A stretch of 29,816 nt of DNA from JAEUTH01 sp039931675. GTDB lineage: Bacteria; Bacteroidota; Bacteroidia; AKYH767-A; OLB10. Position numbers and translations under genes: made by a program. Within the stretch, counting starts at the first letter, position 1; the number at the start of each line of letters is the position of its first letter. Under the pieces are notes generated by a model. It did no database searches and had not been told where the DNA came from. It saw nothing but the letters and a program-made list of their open reading frames with translations. Where the stretch lies: the NCBI GenBank assembly GCA_039931675.1, contig JBDTRM010000295.1, positions 1 to 29,816 on the forward strand, read 5' to 3'. Shown one piece after another: positions 1 through 7,042 of the stretch.

Positions 1-1
1 A

Positions 2-1039
2 GGAATGCAGCCCGGCAGGCGGTTTAATTATGACAATCGCGATGCATTGGCATTGTCAACACAAATTCCGGAAATAGAAACTGTTGCACCGCAAAATCAA
101 TTAGGCGATTACCAGGGAACGAATAATGTTACACGCGGTTTGAAAGTTGGTGCATTTTCCGTTCATGGAAATTATCCTGTTATTCAAAAAATAAATTCAA
201 TTAAAGTTTCAACCGGAAGATTTATTAATGATTTGGATATAAAAGATCATCGCAAAATTGCAGTCTTAGGTAAGCGCGCGCGCGAGGTGCTTTTCGATAA
301 AACTGAAAATCCAATTGGAGAATATATTTGTATTAACGGAGTTTATTTTAAAGTAGTAGGTGTTACAAAACCAATAGGTAGCGGTGAAATGGCCGATGAA
401 AGCTCACAGCAGATTGATATTCCTTTCACCACATTTCAGTCGGCATTTAATTTTGGAGATCGTGTAGGTTGGTTTGCAATAACTTCAAAACCAAATGTGC
501 CTGCATCAGTTGCCGAAGATAAAGCAATAGCCTTATTAAAAGAACGTCATACCATTTCGCCCGATGATCAACTTGCCGTTGGTCATTGGAACATGGAAAA
601 AGAATATAATAAGCTTACCGGATTATTTAGCGGAATAAGATTATTAGTGTGGGTGGTTGGTTTGGGGACATTGATTGCAGGGATTATTGGCGTCAGCAAC
701 ATCATGCTCATCATTGTAAAAGAGCGTACCAAAGAAATAGGTATAAAGCGTGCGTTAGGCGCAACACCCATTGAAATTATTGCTCAGCTTATGCTTGAAT
801 CAGTATTTCTTACAACTATTGCAGGCTACTTCGGTTTGGTGGCAGGAATAGGCTTACTCGAATTACTATCAAGCAACTTGCCAAAAGATGACAACAGCAT
901 GTTTACAAATCCCGAAGTACAATTGAATGTAGCAGTAATCGCCTTAACGATATTAATTGTTGCAGGTGCAATTGCGGGATTAGTCCCGGCAAGACGTGCA
1001 GTAAAAATCAGTCCGGTTGATGCGTTGAGAGCGGAGTGA
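2..1039 (+). CDS. MacB/FtsX-type ABC transporter permease, C-terminal part (cut by window edge)
   Basis: This is the permease of a MacB-like ABC exporter in the inner membrane. The reading frame is open from the first bases, so the start and first membrane helix lie outside the window; the ATG at 5 is internal. About 210 visible residues form the periplasmic MacB_PCD-type domain. They are followed by an FtsX domain with three hydrophobic segments at about residues 212-237, 263-288 and 307-330 of the visible part. The cytoplasmic motif KERTKEIGIKRALGA and the terminal PARRAVKISPVDALRAE are typical of this family. The HlyD-type adaptor at 1230 follows on the same strand, so the two probably serve one tripartite exporter with an ATPase encoded upstream. 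The substrate cannot be deduced. The family call is firm. Confidence 0.93.
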   Translation, partial: GMQPGRRFNYDNRDALALSTQIPEIETVAPQNQLGDYQGTNNVTRGLKVGAFSVHGNYPVIQKINSIKVSTGRFINDLDIKDHRKIAVLGKRAREVLFDKTENPIGEYICINGVYFKVVGVTKPIGSGEMADESSQQIDIPFTTFQSAFNFGDRVGWFAITSKPNVPASVAEDKAIALLKERHTISPDDQLAVGHWNMEKEYNKLTGLFSGIRLLVWVVGLGTLIAGIIGVSNIMLIIVKERTKEIGIKRALGATPIEIIAQLMLESVFLTTIAGYFGLVAGIGLLELLSSNLPKDDNSMFTNPEVQLNVAVIALTILIVAGAIAGLVPARRAVKISPVDALRAE

Positions 1040-1229
1040 GAAAGGAAGAAACAATTGGCAAGAAGCAAGTATTATTATTAGTAGTAGTGGCAGTAGCAGT
1101 TAACAGTTGGCAAAAGCAGTTAATAAATTAAACTCAAAAATAAAATTACAACTCATAACTCATTAATTCTCCAAAAAATAAAATTCGCCTCCTTTGGTGG
1201 ATTGGAGGCTAAATCATCAAATCATATCA

Positions 1230-2336
1230 ATGAAAAAGTTTTTTAAAATTTTATTACTTGTATTATTAATCGGCAGTTTTGCCGGTGGGTTTTATTACCT
1301 CTATGCAAAATCGCAAAAGCCGAAAGAAGTTTTTAAAACCTCCACTCCTATTGTAACCAACATCAATAAGAAAACTGTTGCAACCGGATCGGTAACTCCA
1401 CGCAAAGAAATTTTTATCAAGCCGCAGGTATCGGGCATTATTGAAAAAATTTATGTAGAGGCTGGTCACATGATTAAAGCAGGTGATGTGATTGCACAGG
1501 TGCGCATTATCCCTAATATGATTAACCTGAATGAAGGGGAAAGCCGCCTCAATCGTGCAAATCTTGCTTATGAAAATGCAAAACAGGATTTTGATCGCAA
1601 TAAGCAATTGTATGATCAAGGCGTAGTTCCCAAGTCAGATTTTCAACGCTATGATTTAGCATTGAAAAATGCGAAAGAAGAAGTAGAAACTTCTGAAAGT
1701 AATTTAGAACTTATAAAAAACGGAGTTGCAAAACGATCCGGTCAGGCAACAAATACATTGATACGTTCTACTATCACAGGCATGTTATTAGATGTTCCGG
1801 TTAAAGAAGGTAGTTCAGTTATTGAATCAAACAATTTTAATGAGGGAACAACCATTGCATCAGTTGCCGATATGGGTGAAATGATTTTTGATGGAAAAGT
1901 TGATGAAAGCGAAGTGGGAAAAATTCAAACGGGTATGGATTTGGTTTTAACAGTTGGTGCAATTGACAATAAAAAATTTACTGCAAAATTAGAATACATA
2001 GCACCAAAAGGTGTAACAGAAAACGGTGCAATACAGTTCCAGATAAAAGCTGCTATTAAGATTGATACCAGCGCATTTCTTCGTGCAGGTTATAGTGGCA
2101 ATGCAGATATTATTTTGCAAAAGAAGGATAGCGTAATGGCTATACCTGAAAGCTTAATTACTTTCAGTAACGATAGTGCTTATGTAGAAGTAGAAACTGC
2201 ACCACAGGTTTTCGAAAAACGTTTAATCAAAACAGGATTGAGTGACGGCATCAACATTGAAGTTTTATCAGGCCTTTCAAAAACAGATAAACTGAAAATG
2301 CCGCAGACATTTGATGATAATGGAAAAGAGAAATAG
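1230..2336 (+). CDS. HlyD/AcrA-type efflux RND/ABC periplasmic adaptor (membrane fusion protein)
   Basis: This 368-residue periplasmic adaptor links an inner-membrane transporter to an outer-membrane channel. An N-terminal hydrophobic anchor (about residues 5-25) follows MKKF. The first half of a biotinyl-lipoyl-like domain comes next (IFIKPQVSGIIEKIYVEAG, then G-DVIAQV). A coiled-coil hairpin rich in Asn, Glu and Lys spans about residues 95-165. The second lipoyl half follows (RSTITGMLLDVPVKEGSSV), then beta-barrel and membrane-proximal domains. The frame is open upstream through a TTG at 1194, but the ATG at 1230 gives the expected short basic N-terminus before the anchor. It lies 190 bp after the MacB-type permease and is probably in its operon. 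The gap is a low-complexity AT-rich stretch with short AGT/TAAC-type repeats. Substrate unknown. Confidence 0.92.
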   Translation: MKKFFKILLLVLLIGSFAGGFYYLYAKSQKPKEVFKTSTPIVTNINKKTVATGSVTPRKEIFIKPQVSGIIEKIYVEAGHMIKAGDVIAQVRIIPNMINLNEGESRLNRANLAYENAKQDFDRNKQLYDQGVVPKSDFQRYDLALKNAKEEVETSESNLELIKNGVAKRSGQATNTLIRSTITGMLLDVPVKEGSSVIESNNFNEGTTIASVADMGEMIFDGKVDESEVGKIQTGMDLVLTVGAIDNKKFTAKLEYIAPKGVTENGAIQFQIKAAIKIDTSAFLRAGYSGNADIILQKKDSVMAIPESLITFSNDSAYVEVETAPQVFEKRLIKTGLSDGINIEVLSGLSKTDKLKMPQTFDDNGKEK

Positions 2337-2425
2337 GTTTTTACAAGGGCAACCTTTGTTTGTTTTTATCAGGTTTCTCCTTTGAAAATTTAAGTTGTTT
2401 ACTTTGCAGAGAACAACACATAAAT

Positions 2426-2725
2426 ATGCAGACAATACCGGTTACCAATTTTGATGAGTTGCAAAAAATTCTGAAAAGAGAAAAAGTGTTTGAACGCTTT
2501 GGCATTAAGAGAATTGGGGTTTTTGGTTCTTTTGCAAGAGGGGAACAGTTTAATGATATTGATTTACTTATTGAAGATGATTTGGACTATTTTAAAAGAA
2601 CGGATTTAAAAAAGGTTCTTCAAAAATTGCTTCAGACAAAAATTGATTTACTAGTAAAAAAATATGCTGAACCTATAATTCTTTTTCGTGCACTTAAAGA
2701 TGTAAAGTATGTTACCAAAGACTAA
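2426..2725 (+). CDS. MNT-domain nucleotidyltransferase, MntA-type antitoxin
   Basis: This 99-residue minimal nucleotidyltransferase has G34-S35 in the motif GSFARGEQFNDIDLL. The metal-binding pair D44/D46 and a third acidic residue, D74 in TKIDLLV, are all present, so it looks catalytically intact. In characterised MNT/HEPN pairs the MNT protein AMPylates a tyrosine next to the HEPN active site and so neutralises the RNase; that role is inferred here from the partner gene. Its 3' end overlaps the HEPN gene by 17 bp in another frame, which indicates coupled translation. The frame runs upstream to a TTG at 2360, but the ATG at 2426 matches the usual family length. The spacing between GS and DxD is two residues shorter than in many relatives. 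Confidence 0.9.
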   Translation: MQTIPVTNFDELQKILKREKVFERFGIKRIGVFGSFARGEQFNDIDLLIEDDLDYFKRTDLKKVLQKLLQTKIDLLVKKYAEPIILFRALKDVKYVTKD

Positions 2726-3158
2726 TAACGATTTGGTTTTTCTTTTACAGATTCTTGAAGCAATCACCAAAATCAATATTTATTCAAAGGATTTTAATGA
2801 TGCTGAAACCTTTTATAAAAGCAATGATCAATTAAATTTTAATGGAAGCCTTCTTTTGATAGCTAATATTGGTGAGCAAGTAAATAAAATCAGCCCTGAG
2901 CTAAAAAAGAATTACCCTGAAATGGAGTGGAGTAAAATAAAGAAAGTGAGAAACAGAATTGTTCACGATTATTCAGGTATTGATTCTGAAATAACTTTTT
3001 CAATAATCAAAAACGAATTTCAACCTCTTGAAAATTATATCTATGAGATTCTTAAAACTGAAATTCAAAAAAATAATTTTGATAAGCAGGAAATTGAAAT
3101 AGCCCGTCAAAGTGATTTTTACAGGCATGTTAAATTTGAAACTTTTATTCCTCAGTGA
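2709..3158 (+). CDS. HEPN-domain RNase toxin, HepT/DUF86 family
   Basis: This 149-residue, mostly helical protein carries the HEPN signature RNRIVHDY: R81-x4-H86 with Y88, the RX4HXY form seen in HepT/DUF86 toxins. R81 and H86 would form the RNase active site at the dimer interface, and Y88 corresponds to the tyrosine AMPylated by MNT partners. The upstream region NGSLLLIANIGEQVNKISPELK matches the helix that precedes the motif in the family. The start lies inside the end of the MNT gene (17-bp overlap), so antitoxin is made first. The roughly 60 residues after the motif are charged and include a tail FYRHVKFETFIPQ. The next gene is convergent (DUF3109) and starts its 3' end only 53 bp away. 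The RNA target is unknown. Confidence 0.9.
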   Translation: MLPKTNNDLVFLLQILEAITKINIYSKDFNDAETFYKSNDQLNFNGSLLLIANIGEQVNKISPELKKNYPEMEWSKIKKVRNRIVHDYSGIDSEITFSIIKNEFQPLENYIYEILKTEIQKNNFDKQEIEIARQSDFYRHVKFETFIPQ

Positions 3159-3211
3159 ATTTTTGTTTTCAAAAAATGCGATGCCCGATTTTTCTAATTT
3201 CCTAAATTACA

Positions 3212-3799
3212 TTAGTCCCTCACCACACGGCCATTTATATTTTCAGCAACTTCGCATAACTCATCATACCACTCTTTGCCATACTTGCGTGTAAGTGAGT
3301 CTTTCAAAAATTTGTAAACGGGTACTTGTAATGATTCACCAAGTTTGCATGCTGCTTTGCATACACTCCACTTTTCATAATTAACTGCATCGTAATCTTT
3401 GTATCTGGTAATGCGCACCGGGTAAAGGTGACATGATACAGGTTTGCGCCAATTTATTTTTCCATCAAGAAAAGCTTTTTCAATACTGCATTTGGCTATT
3501 CCCTTTTCATCAAAAACTGTGTAAGCACATTCTTCAACTTCATTTATAAGTGGCGTTACATATTCGCCATCGGCATCCACTAAATAACGACCTTGTTTTT
3601 TAATTGCTTCTTTGCCACGCTCCGTTAAGTATGGTTCTACTTTATCATAAATATCATCTATGATTGAGAGTTCACTTTCATCCAGCGGTGCGCCACTAAC
3701 ACCGGCAATGCAACACGCACCTTTGCATTTTTCCAAATCGCACACAAATTGCTTTTCGATTACATCACGGGATACAAGGGTGTTTTTTATTGCTATCAT
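3212..3799 (-). CDS. DUF3109 family protein (Cys-cluster, putative metal-binding)
   Basis: This 195-residue protein belongs to DUF3109, a family of unknown function related to the YkgJ-type Cys-cluster proteins. Nine cysteines are arranged as C20, C25, C29-C30, C91, C104, C123, C147 and C151, in motifs such as CDLEKCKGACC, KPVSCHLYPVRI and WSVCKAACKLG. This is a probable metal or Fe-S site; binding is inferred from the family, not shown. There is no signal peptide, so it is probably cytoplasmic. The ATG at 3799 is preceded, on the coding strand, by a run of CCCAATT-type repeats directly upstream of the start. It is convergent with the HEPN gene. The family assignment is confident. Confidence 0.9.
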   Translation of the reverse strand: MIAIKNTLVSRDVIEKQFVCDLEKCKGACCIAGVSGAPLDESELSIIDDIYDKVEPYLTERGKEAIKKQGRYLVDADGEYVTPLINEVEECAYTVFDEKGIAKCSIEKAFLDGKINWRKPVSCHLYPVRITRYKDYDAVNYEKWSVCKAACKLGESLQVPVYKFLKDSLTRKYGKEWYDELCEVAENINGRVVRD

Positions 3800-3908
3800 T
3801 TTTGGGTAATTGGGAATTGGGAAATTGGGGTAAATTTGAAATTAGAAACTGGCAGTTGGAAGTTAGATAATTGAATCGAAAATATTACACTCAATAAACA
3901 CGATTATT

Positions 3909-4118
3909 TTATTTTGTATTCCTCAAGTGTTCATTTTTCCAACTCTTCAGGTCATCAATTGAAAAGTTCTTTTTATCGAAAGCCAAATCAGCTTCTGTTA
4001 CTGCTCTTTTTGATAAATAATCTGTGAGTAATTTTTTAATCTCTAACAATTCTTCATTGCTGTTATGACTTTCAAACAACTTCAAAATTTCAATTTGTAT
4101 TTCGTTTAATGCAGGCAT
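3909..4118 (-). CDS. Small antitoxin-like protein without a visible toxin partner
   Basis: This 69-residue protein resembles, from memory, a family of short proteins found beside PIN-domain toxins in Bacteroidota and cyanobacteria. It has an N-terminal amphipathic helix (IQIEILKLFES), then LLEIKKLLTDYLSKRA, an acidic linker and a C-terminal W-x-NEHLR motif. It would therefore be an antitoxin component. No toxin gene follows: the 109 bp downstream to the DUF3109 start are non-coding, and pdxA lies upstream. A possible -7 box (TAAATTTG on the coding strand) sits at 4136-4143, 18 bp before the ATG. It is either a solitary antitoxin or the remnant of a decayed pair. The reality of the gene is likely; its function is inference. 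Confidence 0.65.
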   Translation of the reverse strand: MPALNEIQIEILKLFESHNSNEELLEIKKLLTDYLSKRAVTEADLAFDKKNFSIDDLKSWKNEHLRNTK

Positions 4119-4196
4119 CGTCTTTTATATTTTCACAAATTTACGCAAATCATTATGTTTTCATTGTAACATTAAACCACAAGCTGCAACCCGTTT

Positions 4197-5258
4197 CTAC
4201 CGGTCTCCGCTTTTCTTACTAAACGCTAACGGGTTTGAATTTATTTCTTCTGATTCAGCACGTTTATTAAAAATGTCAATGGCGAGATAAACTGCTTCCC
4301 GAAATGAATCTTCGCTTGCAATGCCTTTGCCAGCTATATCGTAGCCTGTGCCGTGATCGGGCGATGTTCGTACAAATGGCAAACCGGCAGTAAAATTTAC
4401 ACCGCTGTTAAATGAAATTGATTTGAAAGGAATCAATCCCTGGTCGTGATACATGCAAAGAATACCGTCAAATTTTTTGTATTGACCTGAACCAAAAAAA
4501 CCATCAGCGCTAAACGGACCCGTTGCAAGTATGTTTAAGTTTTGGGTTTCTTTTATTGCAGGGGCGATGATTTCATTTTCTTCTGTTCCTATCAGGCCAC
4601 TATCACCTGCATGTGGATTTAATGCCAACACCGCTATTTTAGGTTTACGAATTCCGAAATCTTTTTTCAGTGATTCATGCATCACCTTAAGCTTTGCAAG
4701 GATTTTTTCTTTGCTGAGTTGTGATGCAACATTTTTTAACGGTGTATGACCTGTTACAAATGCAACCCGCATAGCATCGCTCACGAGCATCATATTAAAA
4801 TTTTCTGCTTTGGCTTGTGCAGCAAGGTATTCTGTATGCCCGGGAAAATCGAAACCATCCTGTTGCATATTTTTTTTGTTGATAGGTGCAGTAACTAATA
4901 CATCCACTTTTTTTGCAAGCAAATCAGTAACTGCACTCTTTAATGAAAGAAAAGCATACTTGCCGCCAATCTCATTTTGAATGCCGAAGTCATTTTTAAT
5001 TTCTTCTTCCCAGCAATTAATCAGGTTAATTTTTCGGAGAATGATATCATTATTACTGCGAATGGTGTTATAATTAAAATCAGCAAGGTTGAGCGCCTTC
5101 CGGTGAAACGAAACTGTTTTTGCCGAACCGTAAATTACAGGCGTGCAAACCTGCATCATGCGGGTATCACTGAATGTTTTCATAATCACCTCAAGCCCGA
5201 TACCATTCGTATCGCCAATGCTGATGCCTATTTTTACTTGTCCTTCTATATCTGCCAT
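4197..5258 (-). CDS. pdxA: 4-hydroxythreonine-4-phosphate dehydrogenase
   Basis: PdxA oxidises 4-phosphohydroxy-L-threonine with NAD(P)+ and supplies the aminoacetone phosphate that PdxJ condenses to pyridoxine 5'-phosphate, so this is a step of DXP-dependent vitamin B6 synthesis in the cytoplasm. The 353-residue sequence has the family's usual length. It contains GISIGDTNGIG at the N-terminus, GHTEY (H141), GHTPLKN (H171), LALNPHAGDSG (H216), MYHDQG (H271) and SPDHGTGYDIAGKGIA. H171, H216 and H271 correspond to the divalent-metal ligands H166, H211 and H266 of the E. coli enzyme. In many Bacteroidota pdxA lies close to the DUF177-rpmF-plsX cluster; here that cluster is about 22 kb away. The start is the ATG at 5258. 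A -7-like box (TAACTTTG, minus strand) lies at 5367-5374. Confidence 0.97.
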   Translation of the reverse strand: MADIEGQVKIGISIGDTNGIGLEVIMKTFSDTRMMQVCTPVIYGSAKTVSFHRKALNLADFNYNTIRSNNDIILRKINLINCWEEEIKNDFGIQNEIGGKYAFLSLKSAVTDLLAKKVDVLVTAPINKKNMQQDGFDFPGHTEYLAAQAKAENFNMMLVSDAMRVAFVTGHTPLKNVASQLSKEKILAKLKVMHESLKKDFGIRKPKIAVLALNPHAGDSGLIGTEENEIIAPAIKETQNLNILATGPFSADGFFGSGQYKKFDGILCMYHDQGLIPFKSISFNSGVNFTAGLPFVRTSPDHGTGYDIAGKGIASEDSFREAVYLAIDIFNKRAESEEINSNPLAFSKKSGDR

Positions 5259-5366
5259 AAAGCCTAGTTATTCCGCAAAGGCGGAAAATGTTTAGTTGTT
5301 ATTATTTATTTTCAAACTTACTCACCAATAATTCCCAATTCCCAATTTTCCAATCACCTCTGCGGG

Positions 5367-5394
5367 CAAAGTTAATTTTATTGTTTTAGTTTTG
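5367..5394. promoter_or_regulatory. Divergent -7 boxes between pdxA and osmC
   Basis: Two matches to the Bacteroidota -7 consensus TAnnTTTG face away from each other. TAACTTTG reads on the minus strand at 5367-5374 towards pdxA, and TAGTTTTG reads on the plus strand at 5387-5394 towards the OsmC gene. Neither has a clear TTG/TTTG -33 element at 17-23 bp, so these are motif matches only. Confidence 0.35.
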
Positions 5395-5421
5395 CCGCCT
5401 AATAGAATTTGGAAGACAGAT

Positions 5422-5453
5422 TGTATCAGACACCTTTTCTGGTGTCAGATACA
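5422..5453. repeat. Near-perfect hairpin, REP-like
   Basis: TGTATCAGACACC and GGTGTCAGATACA form 13-bp arms with one A-A mismatch around the 6-base loop TTTTCT. It lies upstream of osmC, after the -7 box at 5387-5394, and has no T tract. It would be in the 5' leader of osmC if that promoter is used. It could be an interspersed extragenic palindrome or an operator; nothing in the sequence decides between them. Confidence 0.6.
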
Positions 5454-5554
5454 TTGCAGAGAATGAATCGCAAATTGGCAATGGAAACCGAAATAAAATC
5501 TTTCAGGAATATTAGGACAAAATTTAAAACTCAAAATTCAAAATTCAAAAAACT

Positions 5555-5977
5555 ATGGTAAGAACAGGAACAGCCAATTGGCAAGGATCAGGTAAAGAGG
5601 GCTCAGGCACTGTGAGCACTCAATCAAAGGTATTAAACAATAATCAGTATTCATGGCAATCGCGATTTGCAGAAGGTATTGGCACCAATCCCGAAGAATT
5701 AATCGCAGCCGCGCATGCAGGATGCTTCTCAATGAAACTTAGCTTTGTGTTAGGCGCAGCAGGTTTCACACCTGAAAGCATTGACACAAAATGCAGTATT
5801 ACTTTAGACGATGGATCAATTACCAAATCGCATCTTGAAGTTGCTGCTAAAGTACCCGGCATTACAGCCGAAAAATTTACAGAATGTGCGGCAGAAGCAA
5901 AAGCAAGCTGTCCTGTATCAAAATCAATTAAGGCAGAAATTACAATTGAGGCAAAACTTCTTGAATTAGTTTCATAA
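5555..5977 (+). CDS. osmC: OsmC family peroxiredoxin
   Basis: OsmC-type proteins reduce organic and inorganic hydroperoxides with a pair of reactive cysteines. This 140-residue sequence has both: C57 in AAHAGCFSM and C119 in ASCPVSKS, matching C59 and C125 of E. coli OsmC. The N-terminal TGTANWQGSGKEGSGTV and the segment GTNPEELIAAAHAG are also typical. The ATG at 5555 follows directly on a run of CAAAATT repeats (about 5519-5550). No Shine-Dalgarno is visible, as expected in this phylum. The gene stands alone between divergent pdxA and a strong terminator at 6002-6040, so it is monocistronic. Regulation is not evident from the sequence beyond the -7 match at 5387-5394 and the hairpin at 5422-5453. 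Confidence 0.95.
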   Translation: MVRTGTANWQGSGKEGSGTVSTQSKVLNNNQYSWQSRFAEGIGTNPEELIAAAHAGCFSMKLSFVLGAAGFTPESIDTKCSITLDDGSITKSHLEVAAKVPGITAEKFTECAAEAKASCPVSKSIKAEITIEAKLLELVS

Positions 5978-6001
5978 AAAATTCAATCCTTTAATTTAAA
6001 A

Positions 6002-6040
6002 AGCCAAAAGAACCATGAATAGTTCTTTTGGCTTTTTTTT
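6002..6040 (+). terminator. Rho-independent terminator after osmC
   Basis: The arms AGCCAAAAGAAC (6002-6013) and GTTCTTTTGGCT (6022-6033) pair perfectly over 12 bp around an 8-base loop and run into a tract of eight T ending at 6040. Confidence 0.92.
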
Positions 6041-6350
6041 GTAAAGACAGTTCAGAAAATCTATCAACTTATTTTTCAGCCTAAAGCGAAATTAAAAATC
6101 CTTTCAACTGAATTTTAATTTCGTATGCATTTTTGATTTGCAACTTTTAAAACTTCAGCTTTTTTGAAAAATATATTGTTCTCAACACTTTGTTAATACA
6201 AATTATTGTTTTTATTATTGTTGTTTCAACAAATTCACTCCTCATTAAAATAATGACTGTTGGATAAATTTTTTTCAAAACAATAGTTGTACGATCATTA
6301 TCAATAGTATGCTTAAAACTGGATAAATTTATTTAAATGAAAAAACCTTT
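6041..6350. other. AT-rich intergenic stretch, no gene seen
   Basis: I see no coding frame or RNA gene here. The sequence is rich in T runs and contains the 11-bp direct repeat TGGATAAATTT at 6261-6271 and 6320-6330. No good match to the TAnnTTTG box with a -33 partner was found. Confidence 0.6.
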
Positions 6351-6364
6351 CCCGATGCATCGGG
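6351..6364. repeat. Perfect 14-bp palindrome
   Basis: CCCGATGCATCGGG is its own reverse complement. A degenerate relative, CCGAAGTATCGG, occurs in another intergenic spacer near 11555. This suggests a short interspersed palindrome family. It opens the nested inverted-repeat block at 6367-6483. Confidence 0.7.
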
Positions 6365-6366
6365 AC

Positions 6367-6483
6367 AAACCTTAGTAGAAAATAATAACACACATATCAA
6401 AACCTTATTACCTTATTCTTACTATCAGATAAAATTAAGGTAATAAGGTCGGCTTATCGGGCTGCATTTTTCTACTAAGGTTT
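6367..6483. repeat. Nested inverted repeats (16-bp outer, 14-bp inner arms)
   Basis: Outer arms AAACCTTAGTAGAAAA (6367-6382) and TTTTCTACTAAGGTTT (6468-6483) are perfect reverse complements. Inside them lie perfect inner arms ACCTTATTACCTTA (6402-6415) and TAAGGTAATAAGGT (6436-6449) around a 20-base loop. A further copy of TTTTCTACT is at 6499-6507, and AATAAGGTTTT at 6492-6502 is the reverse complement of AAAACCTTATT at 6399-6409. RNA from either strand could fold into one long branched hairpin. It lies about 110 bp upstream of the small secreted protein at 6591. Confidence 0.85.
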
Positions 6484-6590
6484 CAGAAAAAAATAAGGTT
6501 TTCTACTCTCAAATTATTTACTTGTTCATGCCTTTGCTGAATAATAACCGGTTTAAATATATAGTCTCTCACATCTAACACAGGTAAACA

Positions 6591-6983
6591 ATGATTAGAA
6601 ATTATACTTCCTCTTTAATGAAAGTTCTTATTGCAGTTTTTTTAAGTGCTTTTCTTTTTAAACCGCTTCATGCGCAAGTCAATACCAATACTGAAGATAT
6701 TATTCTTCATATCGAGCATTTTAATTTTGAAAAACAGTTTGATGATGTATCGCAACAGCTTTATAATTTTAAAGGAACTAAGCTGGTAGGATATTGCAAA
6801 AGCCTTGATGTGCTTATGTTTAGAATTAACCGCAACATTCAGACTGATGACACAAAAATGTTTGAAGCATTAAAGAATGCAGGATATTTATTCCAGGTAA
6901 AAGAAAATGCAGGCATTGAAAAAGTTCAGGCTGCCTGCACTGATAAAAAAGAAAATAATAATAGTAATAATATTCAGAAATGA
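6591..6983 (+). CDS. Small secreted protein, possible ferredoxin-like (HMA-like) fold
   Basis: This 130-residue protein is not recognised as a named family. The N-terminus carries a Sec signal peptide (hydrophobic stretch KVLIAVFLSAFLF, likely cleavage after LHA at about residue 28). The mature part shows an alternating strand-helix pattern: IILHIEHF, FEKQFDDVSQQLYNF, LVGYCKSLDVLMFRIN, TKMFEALKNAG, YLFQVKE. This resembles a beta-alpha-beta-beta-alpha-beta ferredoxin-like fold as in heavy-metal-associated domains, but it lacks a CxxC metal motif. Two cysteines remain, one in GYCKSLD and one in QAACTDKK. The tail is Asn/Lys-rich. An alternative start is the Met at 6618. It lies only 59 bp before the large T9SS cargo at 7043 and is probably co-transcribed, so it may act with that protein at the cell surface; that is inference. 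Confidence 0.72.
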   Translation: MIRNYTSSLMKVLIAVFLSAFLFKPLHAQVNTNTEDIILHIEHFNFEKQFDDVSQQLYNFKGTKLVGYCKSLDVLMFRINRNIQTDDTKMFEALKNAGYLFQVKENAGIEKVQAACTDKKENNNSNNIQK

Positions 6984-7042
6984 TGTTTGAATTATTTAAA
7001 TCCCAAAAAGAATTATTACGGAATTTTTAAAACAATCAAGAC

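Noticed and set aside
1194..1229. TTG-started N-terminal extension of the HlyD-type protein
   Set aside because: It would place 12 unrelated residues before the membrane anchor; the ATG at 1230 gives the normal family start.
3112..3294. 60-residue plus-strand frame after the HEPN gene
   Set aside because: It overlaps the ends of two well-supported genes in other frames and has no family features.
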